Positions 58,176-64,000 of a stretch of DNA of 64,000 bases are shown here, one piece after another. Position numbers and translations under genes: made by a program. Source of the DNA: Agromyces subbeticus DSM 16689 (GTDB lineage: Bacteria; Actinomycetota; Actinomycetes; Actinomycetales; Microbacteriaceae); contig NZ_ATXG01000005.1 in NCBI RefSeq assembly GCF_000421565.1, positions 149,462 to 213,461 on the forward strand, read 5' to 3'. Below the pieces are notes generated by a model. That model had not been told where the DNA came from. It searched no databases and saw only the letters and a list, made by a program, of their open reading frames with translations. Each line of letters begins with the position of its first letter. Position 1 is the stretch's first letter.

Positions 58176-59638
58176 GCGCGAGCGGGGTCGGATGCCGCGG
58201 CATCCGACTCGTCGGCATCATCCGGCTCCCCCGCATCGCCCGCTGCACCGCCCTGCTGGTACTCCGCCGACAGCATGCGATACGAGCGCGTGCCGAAGGC
58301 GATGAGCGCGAGCACGACCATCGCGAGCCCGCTGAACAGGAAGACGAGTGCGATGCCGCGGGCATCGCCGTCGCCGAGGAGCCACCCCCATGTCGCCCGG
58401 CCCTCGTTCGACTCCATGTAGGGGATGATCCAGAACTGCGCGATCGGCGCGATGAGGAACGCGGTGATCGGCGCCGCCGCCGCTTCGAACGCCTGGGCGA
58501 AGCCGAACACCCGCCCCTGCCGCCGGAACGGCACGACCTTCTGGATCACGGTCTGCTCGGCCGCCTCGACCACCGGGATGAGGGTCATGTAGACCCAGAT
58601 GCCGACCCCGTAGAGCACCCACCACTCGCGGATCGTGAAGAGCGCCCCGAGCAGGCCCATGGCGACGACGACGAGCAGCATCGTGCGGATCGGGTTGCGG
58701 CCGAGCCCCCATTTGGCGATCACCAGACCGCCGACGATGAAGCCCGTGGCCGAGACGCCGAGCACGACGCCCCATGCCTCGACCGGGAACAGCGTGAGGC
58801 CGTACGGGTCCATGAGCGCCATGTAGACGCCGCCGATGAGGTTGTTGAACGTCGAGAACAGGATGAGCGCGAAGAGGCCCGGCGCCGCCTTGATCGCGGC
58901 GATGCTGCCGCGCAGGTCGATCGCCGGGCTGTGATCGCCGTCGACGACGGGGTGGTCTTCGGGGATGCGCACGAAGAGCAGGTGCACGAGGGCGACGAGG
59001 GTCGCCGCGATCGAGATGACGAGGGTCCAGCCCATGCCGGCGAGCCCGATCGCGAGACCGCTGAACACGCTCGTGACGATGAAGGCGAGCCCCTGCACGG
59101 TGCCCACCATGCCGTTGGCGTTGGCGTGCCGCGGCTCGGGCACGAGCAGCGTGACGGTCGTCGACAGCGCGATGTTGCGCATGTTCTCGATGACCGAGCC
59201 GAACAGGATGATGCCCGAGAACAGCCAGAACCACGGTCCGCCGAGGTCGAGCAGCGCTGCCTCGGGCTGCGTCGCGTAGAGCACTCCGGCGATCACGAAC
59301 GACCCGAGGGTCACGAGGCTCGAGAACACCATGACGCGATGCTTGCGATGCCGGTCGACGATCGTGCCGAAGAAGATCGAGAACACGGCGATGAGCAGCA
59401 TGTAGGCGCCGCCGATGATGCCCGTCGCGAGCACCGAGCGGGTCTCGAGGTAGACCCAGAACGTGAGCGCGAACCAGAGGAAGCTCGTGGTGACGTTCGC
59501 GATCATCGTGTTCGCGAGCACCTGGATGAAGGTGCGCATGCCGTTCGGCGGCGGTGACACCGTGGACGCGGGCACCGCGGGAGGCGGTGCCGACCCGGGC
59601 ACCTGCTGCGTCTCGGACTCCCCTGATCCGTTGGTCAC
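58160..59638 (-). CDS. MFS transporter
   Basis: 492 residues, about 12 membrane helices; motif A-like GTIVDRHRKHRVM. GTG start at 59638. Its 3' end overlaps the convergent DHFR-like gene by 16 bases, and its C-terminal tail holds a perfect GGATGCC palindrome. Enterobactin-exporter-like MFS; substrate unknown. Confidence 0.88.
   Translation of the reverse strand: MTNGSGESETQQVPGSAPPPAVPASTVSPPPNGMRTFIQVLANTMIANVTTSFLWFALTFWVYLETRSVLATGIIGGAYMLLIAVFSIFFGTIVDRHRKHRVMVFSSLVTLGSFVIAGVLYATQPEAALLDLGGPWFWLFSGIILFGSVIENMRNIALSTTVTLLVPEPRHANANGMVGTVQGLAFIVTSVFSGLAIGLAGMGWTLVISIAATLVALVHLLFVRIPEDHPVVDGDHSPAIDLRGSIAAIKAAPGLFALILFSTFNNLIGGVYMALMDPYGLTLFPVEAWGVVLGVSATGFIVGGLVIAKWGLGRNPIRTMLLVVVAMGLLGALFTIREWWVLYGVGIWVYMTLIPVVEAAEQTVIQKVVPFRRQGRVFGFAQAFEAAAAPITAFLIAPIAQFWIIPYMESNEGRATWGWLLGDGDARGIALVFLFSGLAMVVLALIAFGTRSYRMLSAEYQQGGAAGDAGEPDDADESDAAASDPARAQRTT
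58187..58208. repeat. 22-bp perfect palindrome with inverted GGATGCC pair
   Basis: GTC plus GGATGCCGCGGCATCC plus GAC. It lies in the MFS C-terminal codons and downstream of the DHFR-like stop, where it could terminate the rightward transcript. Confidence 0.8.
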
Positions 59639-59678
59639 CGTGCGATCGTAACCAGCGCCCCCGACATCCGGTAGCCCC

Positions 59679-59696
59679 CTCCGCCGTACGGCGGAG
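59679..59696. promoter_or_regulatory. Palindrome in divergent promoter region
   Basis: CTCCGCCGTACGGCGGAG is a perfect 18-bp palindrome between the divergent MFS and ABC-exporter starts; a candidate operator of an unidentified regulator. Confidence 0.5.
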
Positions 59697-59760
59697 TCAC
59701 CGGCTGCGGCAGGCCGTGAAACCCGTCGCGCGGCGGATGCCGCGGGGCTCGCGACATCCG

Positions 59761-59766
59761 TAGCGT
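59761..59766 (+). promoter_or_regulatory. -10 box of leaderless ABC-exporter operon
   Basis: TAGCGT six bases before ATG 59773. Confidence 0.48.
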
Positions 59767-59772
59767 GAAGCC

Positions 59773-60657
59773 ATGCTCGAACTCCAGGATGTCACCAAGC
59801 GCTACGGCGAGCGCCTCGCCCTCGACCACGTGAGCTTCACCGTCGGCGACGGCCGGCTCACCGGCTTCGTCGGCGGCAACGGCGCCGGCAAGACCACGAC
59901 GATGCGCATCGTGCTCGGCGTGCTCGCCGCCGACGGCGGCACCGTCACCCTCGGCGGCGACACACTGACCGCCGCCGATCGGCGCCGCTTCGGCTACATG
60001 CCCGAAGAGCGAGGTCTGTACCCGAAGATGCGCGTGCTCGAGCAGACCGTCTACCTCGCCCGGCTGCACGGCTGGAGCGCCGCAGCAGCGCACCGCAACG
60101 CGGTCGAGCTGCTCGAGCGACTCGGCCTCGGCGAGCGCGGCGACGACACGATCGAGTCGCTCTCGCTCGGCAACCAGCAGCGCGCCCAGATCGCCGCGGC
60201 CCTCGTGCACCGGCCGGAGGTGCTCGTGCTCGACGAGCCCTTCTCGGGCCTCGACCCGATGGCCGTCGAGACGGTGCAGGGCGTGCTGGCGGATGCCGCG
60301 GCATCCGGCGCCCCGGTGCTCTTCTCCTCGCACCAGCTCGACATCGTCGAGCGCCTCTGCGACGACCTCGTCATCATCGCGGGCGGGCGCATCGCCGCCT
60401 CGGGAACCGCAGACACCCTGCGCTCCCAGCACGGCTCGGAGCGCTGGGAGCTGCTCACCTCGGGCGACCTCGGCTGGCTACGGCAGCAGCCCGGCATCCG
60501 GGTCGCCGACTTCGACGGCGGCTGGGCGGTCTTCGAGGCCGAATCGGATGCCGCGCGGCAGGCCGCGCTCGCCGAGGCCGTCGCTCGCGGCGAGGTCGTG
60601 AACTTCACCCGCGAGCACACCACGCTCGCCCAGATCTTCAAGGAGGTCGTGCTGTGA
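59773..60657 (+). CDS. ABC-2 exporter ATPase (NatA-like)
   Basis: 294 residues. Walker A GGNGAGKTT at 34-42, signature variant LSLGNQQR in place of LSGGQ, Walker B LVLDEPFSGLDP, H-loop SSHQLD, C-terminal DUF4162-like domain. Energises the permease whose GTG overlaps its stop. Contains a CGGATGCCGCGGCATCCG palindrome at 60290-60307. Substrate unknown; Na+ or drug efflux is typical. Confidence 0.92.
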   Translation: MLELQDVTKRYGERLALDHVSFTVGDGRLTGFVGGNGAGKTTTMRIVLGVLAADGGTVTLGGDTLTAADRRRFGYMPEERGLYPKMRVLEQTVYLARLHGWSAAAAHRNAVELLERLGLGERGDDTIESLSLGNQQRAQIAAALVHRPEVLVLDEPFSGLDPMAVETVQGVLADAAASGAPVLFSSHQLDIVERLCDDLVIIAGGRIAASGTADTLRSQHGSERWELLTSGDLGWLRQQPGIRVADFDGGWAVFEAESDAARQAALAEAVARGEVVNFTREHTTLAQIFKEVVL

Positions 60658-61787
60658 GCACCGACACCAGAGCACCGCGCGCCACCCGTACACCCGGCGA
60701 CGAGCGCCGCACGCCGACGTTCGTCGACAGCGTCACCCTCGTGGCAGGGCGCGAGATCACGATGCGCATGCGGAGCAAGGCGTTCCTCGTCTCGACCGGC
60801 ATCCTCATGCTCGCCGTGCTCGCGTCGATCGTGCTGGGCGGCATCTTCGGCGGCCAGTCCGACGTACCGAAGGTCGCCGTGGTCGCGGGGGCCACCGACG
60901 TCGTCGCCGGCAACGAGGCGCTCGACGCGCAGCCGGTCGATGATCTCGCCGCCGCCGAGCAGTTGCTGCGCGACGGGGAGGTCGAGGCGATCGTCGCCCC
61001 CGCGGCATCCGAACCTCTCGGCGTCATCGTCTACGGCCTCGAATCGACCCCGAACTCGGTCGTCTCGGCGCTCTCCGTTGCACCGACGGTCGAACTGCTC
61101 GACCCGGCAGCGGTCGACCCCGGCATCGCCTATCTCGTGGCGTTCGGCTTCGGCATCGTGTTCTTCATGTCGGCGATCACGTTCGGCTCGACGATCTCGC
61201 AGTCGGTCGTCGAGGAGAAGCAGACCCGCGTCGTCGAGATCCTGCTCTCCGCCGTGTCGGCACGGGCCCTGCTCACCGGCAAGGTGATCGGCAACAGCGT
61301 GCTCGCGTTCGGGCAGATCCTCGCGATCGCTGTGCTCGCGATCCTCGGGCTGATGCTCACCGACCAGCAGGTGCTGCTCGGCGTGCTCGGGGCATCCGTC
61401 ATCTGGTTCGTGGTCTTCTTCGCGATCGGCTTCGTGATGCTCGCGGCGCTCTTCGCCGCGAGTGCAGCCCTCGTGTCGCGCGCCGAAGACATCGGCTCGG
61501 TCACGACGCCGGTGACGATGCTCGTGATGATCCCGTACTTCCTGGTGATCTTCTTCAACGACAACCCGGTCGTGCTCGCGATCATGAGCTACGTGCCGTT
61601 CTCGGCGCCCGTCGGCATGCCGATGCGCATCTTCCTCGGGCAGGCCGAGTGGTGGGAGCCCATCGTGTCGCTCGTGATCCTCGTGGCCAGCACGGCCCTG
61701 GCCGTCGTGATCGGCGAGCGCATCTACCGCAACTCGCTCCTGAAGACCGGCGCGCGGGTGCCGTTCGCCGAGGCGCTGCGAGGCTGA
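60654..61787 (+). CDS. ABC-2 exporter permease (NatB-like)
   Basis: 377 residues. One membrane helix near 40-62, a large extracytoplasmic loop (about 63-155), then about five more helices (YLVAFGFGIVFFMSAITFGSTISQSVVEEKQTRVVEILLSA motif). Typical ABC-2/NatB layout. GTGA overlap with the ATPase. Confidence 0.9.
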   Translation: MSTDTRAPRATRTPGDERRTPTFVDSVTLVAGREITMRMRSKAFLVSTGILMLAVLASIVLGGIFGGQSDVPKVAVVAGATDVVAGNEALDAQPVDDLAAAEQLLRDGEVEAIVAPAASEPLGVIVYGLESTPNSVVSALSVAPTVELLDPAAVDPGIAYLVAFGFGIVFFMSAITFGSTISQSVVEEKQTRVVEILLSAVSARALLTGKVIGNSVLAFGQILAIAVLAILGLMLTDQQVLLGVLGASVIWFVVFFAIGFVMLAALFAASAALVSRAEDIGSVTTPVTMLVMIPYFLVIFFNDNPVVLAIMSYVPFSAPVGMPMRIFLGQAEWWEPIVSLVILVASTALAVVIGERIYRNSLLKTGARVPFAEALRG

Positions 61788-61824
61788 GCGCGCTCACCCC
61801 ACCGAGAGGGCGGGTTGGGGCAGG

Positions 61825-61859
61825 CCTCCCATTCCCGGCGCACAGCCGGGAATGGGAGG
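61825..61859 (+). promoter_or_regulatory. Perfect 15-bp hairpin covering the ribosome site of ltaE
   Basis: CCTCCCATTCCCGGC pairs perfectly with GCCGGGAATGGGAGG around a GCACA loop. The right arm ends in GGGAGG, the only Shine-Dalgarno-like sequence before the GTG at 61868. No T-tract follows. It can be a terminator for the ABC operon or a translational switch. Confidence 0.6.
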
Positions 61860-61867
61860 ATGGTTCG

Positions 61868-62941
61868 GTGACTGAACAGCTCCACGACCGCTCTGTCCGC
61901 GGCTTCGCCTCCGACAACTACTCCGGCGTGCACCCCGAGGTGCTCGCCGCCATCGCCGCCGCGAACGACGGCCACCAGGTCGCCTACGGCGACGACGTCT
62001 ACACCGAGCGCCTGCAACAGGTGTTCGCCGGCCACTTCGGCGAGGGCGTCGAGGCCTTCCCCGTCTTCAACGGCACGGGCGCGAACGTCACCGCCTTGCA
62101 GTCGATGCTCCCGCGCTGGGGCGCAGTGATCTCGGCGAGCACCGCCCACATCAACGTCGACGAGGGCGGGGCGCCCGAGCGGGTCGGCGGCATCAAGCTG
62201 CTCACCGTGCCGGCGACCGACGGCAAGCTCACCCCCGAGCTCATCGACCGCGAGGCGTGGGGCTGGGGTGACGAGCACCGCGCCCAGCCGCTCGTCGTGT
62301 CGATCACGCAGACCACCGAACTCGGCACCGCCTACACCGCCGACGAGGTGCGCGCGATCGCCGATCACGCGCACGAGCGCGGCATGACCCTGCACATGGA
62401 CGGCGCGCGCCTGTCGAACGCCGCCGCGTCGCTCGACCTGCCACTGCGGGCCTTCACCCGTGACGTCGGCGTCGACGTGCTGAGCGTCGGCGGCACCAAG
62501 AACGGCGCCCTCGGCGCCGAGGCGATCGTGGTGCTGAACTCCGAGGCATCCGTGGGTCTCAAGTACCTGCGCAAGCTCAACATGCAGCTCGCCTCGAAGA
62601 TGCGCTTCACCTCGGCGCAGCTCATCGCGCTCTACGGGGGCGAGCTCTGGATCGACAGCGCACGGCACGCGAACGCGATGGCGCGCCGGCTGCGCGACGC
62701 GCTCGACGCCGGCATCGCTGCCGGCGAGCTGCCGGGCCTCGGCTTCACGCAGCAGACGCAGTCGAACGGCGTCTTCGCGACGCTGCCGGCGGGCGTGGCC
62801 GACCGGCTGCGCGAGCGGTTCCGTTTCTACGACTGGGATGCCGCGCGCGGTGAGGTGCGGTGGATGTGCTCGTTCGACACGAGCGAAGCCGACATCGATG
62901 CGTTCGTCGTCGGCATCCGCGAGGAACTCGCGCGCGTCTGA
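61868..62941 (+). CDS. ltaE: Low-specificity L-threonine aldolase
   Basis: 357 residues, PLP fold type I. FASDNYSGVHPEVLAA, AYGDDVYTERLQ, VFNGTGANVTAL, HMDGARLSNAA, and PLP Lys211 in VGGTKNGALGAEA. Cleaves L-threonine/allo-threonine to glycine and acetaldehyde. GTG start at 61868. A three-codon frame ATG-GTT-CGG-TGA (61860-61871) ends on the start codon. A hairpin covers the ribosome site. Confidence 0.92.
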   Translation: MTEQLHDRSVRGFASDNYSGVHPEVLAAIAAANDGHQVAYGDDVYTERLQQVFAGHFGEGVEAFPVFNGTGANVTALQSMLPRWGAVISASTAHINVDEGGAPERVGGIKLLTVPATDGKLTPELIDREAWGWGDEHRAQPLVVSITQTTELGTAYTADEVRAIADHAHERGMTLHMDGARLSNAAASLDLPLRAFTRDVGVDVLSVGGTKNGALGAEAIVVLNSEASVGLKYLRKLNMQLASKMRFTSAQLIALYGGELWIDSARHANAMARRLRDALDAGIAAGELPGLGFTQQTQSNGVFATLPAGVADRLRERFRFYDWDAARGEVRWMCSFDTSEADIDAFVVGIREELARV

Positions 62942-63051
62942 GCCATCGCTGGGAGTATGCAGAAGCATGGAATAACGGATGCCGCGGCACGTTGCACCCC
63001 GTGGGTCGACGATGCCCCGGCATCCGCCCCAATGCATGAAAGCTGCAACCC

Positions 63052-63645
63052 ATGACGCTCATCACCGACATCACCTCGCGCCGCGCCGAGACCGACGCCC
63101 CGCTCATCACGCCGCTCATCGAGCGTTTCAGCCCCCGGGCCTACGACCCCACGGCCGTGATCGAGCCGGGCGTCATCCGCACGATCCTCGAGGCCGCCCG
63201 CTGGGCGCCCTCGGCCAACAACGTGCAGCCCTGGCGCTTCATCGTCGCCCGCCGCGGCACCGCCGCCTTCACGAAGGTGCACGGCGCAATGCTCGGGTTC
63301 AACCAGGCGTGGGCCGACTCGGCCGCCGTGCTGATCGCGAACATCGCCGAGACCGTCGACGCCGAGGGCAAGCCCCGCCCGTGGGCGCGCTACGACCTCG
63401 GCCAGGCCGTCGCCCATCTCTCGGTGCAGGCGCAGCACGAGGGCCTGCACACGCACCAGATGGGCGGCTTCGAGGGCGAGAAGATCCGCGCGGCCTTCGG
63501 GCTCGCCGAGGGCCTCGACGTCGTCTCGATCACCGCGATCGGCGTACTCGGCGACGTGAACGCCCTGCCCGAGGCGCTCCGCGAGCGCGAGAGCGCACCG
63601 CGCCTGCGCAAGTCCCTCGAAGAGCTCGTGCTCGTCGGCGAGTAA
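63052..63645 (+). CDS. Nitroreductase-family FMN oxidoreductase
   Basis: 197 residues. RFSPRAYDPTAVIEPGVIRTILEAARWAPSANNVQPWRFIVARR is the family N-terminus with FMN-binding residues; VAHLSVQAQHEGLHTHQMGGF and VVSITAIG follow. Reduces nitro compounds, quinones or enones. It is not fused to a CofE domain and lies far from the F420 genes. Substrate unknown. Confidence 0.9.
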   Translation: MTLITDITSRRAETDAPLITPLIERFSPRAYDPTAVIEPGVIRTILEAARWAPSANNVQPWRFIVARRGTAAFTKVHGAMLGFNQAWADSAAVLIANIAETVDAEGKPRPWARYDLGQAVAHLSVQAQHEGLHTHQMGGFEGEKIRAAFGLAEGLDVVSITAIGVLGDVNALPEALRERESAPRLRKSLEELVLVGE

Positions 63646-63698
63646 CGAGCAAGCGCAGCCGCGCGCGAGCGTCGAGCGCCGCGGATCAGCAGCGGCAC

Positions 63699-63732
63699 GA
63701 GCGCCACGAGTCGATCACGACCCGTGGCGCTC
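63699..63732. terminator. Bidirectional terminator
   Basis: GAGCGCCACG pairs with CGTGGCGCTC around a 14-base loop, then GATTCATTC, between convergent nitroreductase and surface-protein genes. Confidence 0.75.
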
Positions 63733-63751
63733 GATTCATTCGTCGACCGGC

Positions 63752-64000
63752 CTAGTCGATGAAGTCCGCCAGTTCCTGCACCACCGACTCGTGCACCACA
63801 CCCGCCCCGCCCAGCACCACGATCCGCTTCGGATCCAGACGATCCAACTCCGCCGCCACGACCGCCGGGATCATCGAGTCCGCCACCAACAGCAACGGAC
63901 CACCCTGCGCACCAGCCACCGGAGCACCAGCCAACGCATCCGGGAAGTTCAACCCGTTCGCGACGAACACCACATCGACACCCGGCGCATAACTCTCCGC
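63752..64000 (-). CDS. Cell-wall-binding-repeat-2 protein, C-terminal fragment
   Basis: The last 82 codons of a gene that enters from the right edge: AESYAPGVDVVFVANGLNFPDALAGAPVAGAQGGPLLLVADSMIP, then DPKRIVVLGGAGVVHESVVQELADFID. It is one complete repeat half of the PF04122 type, the same family as the protein at 32676. The N-terminal domains are outside the window. Confidence 0.88.
   Translation of the reverse strand, partial: AESYAPGVDVVFVANGLNFPDALAGAPVAGAQGGPLLLVADSMIPAVVAAELDRLDPKRIVVLGGAGVVHESVVQELADFID

Noticed and set aside
63052..63645. Nitroreductase as the missing FbiB reductase domain
   Set aside because: It is 32 kb from the F420 genes, in a different regulatory setting, and looks like a general nitroreductase. 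Not excluded biochemically.

Overview
The window is high-GC DNA (about 70 percent G+C by eye) with GTG/ATG starts, AAGGAGG-type ribosome sites and many apparently leaderless genes. It carries coenzyme F420 biosynthesis genes, an F420-dependent glucose-6-phosphate dehydrogenase, cell-wall-binding-repeat-2 surface proteins, a PknB-type kinase and short dispersed inverted repeats (GGTCTCGATACG...CGACCG and CCCTTCGACAAGCTCAGGG types). Together these point to an actinobacterium of the Microbacteriaceae (Agromyces/Microbacterium/Leifsonia-like). The genus is not resolved. No rRNA, tRNA, CRISPR array, complete insertion sequence or prophage was seen.

Layout. 0-4.5 kb: a hydantoinase/carbamoyl-amidase operon with a divergent MocR regulator, then a DeoR regulator divergent from a DUF4406 gene. 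5-6 kb: fbiA. 6.1-11 kb: a six-gene leftward operon (zinc-type reductase, OsmC, CoA-transferase, amidohydrolase, LigB, LigA). 11.2-12.3 kb: a rightward ABC substrate-binding lipoprotein. 12.4-18.8 kb: a leftward operon (alpha/beta hydrolase, cyclic amidohydrolase, LLM oxidoreductase, ABC ATPase, two permeases, RidA). 19-22 kb: an iron/cobalamin-type ABC importer. 22.4-26.2 kb: AlkZ-like protein, degenerate uridine-kinase-like protein, gamma-glutamyltranspeptidase. 26.3-31.7 kb: fgd, fbiD, two fbiB/cofE paralogues, an LLM oxidoreductase and a GntR/FCD regulator. 31.8-40 kb: membrane protein, broken xth copy, surface protein, xth, acetyltransferase, NmrA-like/TetR pair, kinase, lipoprotein, hydrolase. 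40-47.6 kb: SDR, VOC protein, SsuBAC-type importer, two GNATs, TetR/MFS pair. 47.7-64 kb: DUF4190, DUF6421, SDR, two paralogous secreted proteins, MFS, holin-like protein, two-component system, panD, ArsR-SRPBCC-DHFR module, MFS, ABC-2 exporter, threonine aldolase, nitroreductase and the end of a second surface protein.

The main observation is a candidate regulon. A 15-base palindrome, consensus TGGATnCnGnATCCA, often extended to TTTTGGATnCnGnATCCA, occurs five times. It lies upstream of the LigAB/CoA-transferase operon, the ABC binding protein, the hydrolase/cyclic-amidohydrolase/LLM/ABC/RidA operon, the LLM-fbiB-fbiD-fgd operon, and the GntR/FCD gene itself. This suggests that one GntR/FCD repressor co-induces uptake and ring opening of an unidentified (probably N-heterocyclic or cyclic-amide) compound, an aromatic-type ring-cleavage branch, and the supply and re-reduction of cofactor F420. 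The gene set resembles the Rut uracil pathway (LLM enzyme, RidA-like protein, alpha/beta hydrolase) rebuilt around F420. The substrate and the order of steps are inference; the families and the shared sites are read from the sequence.
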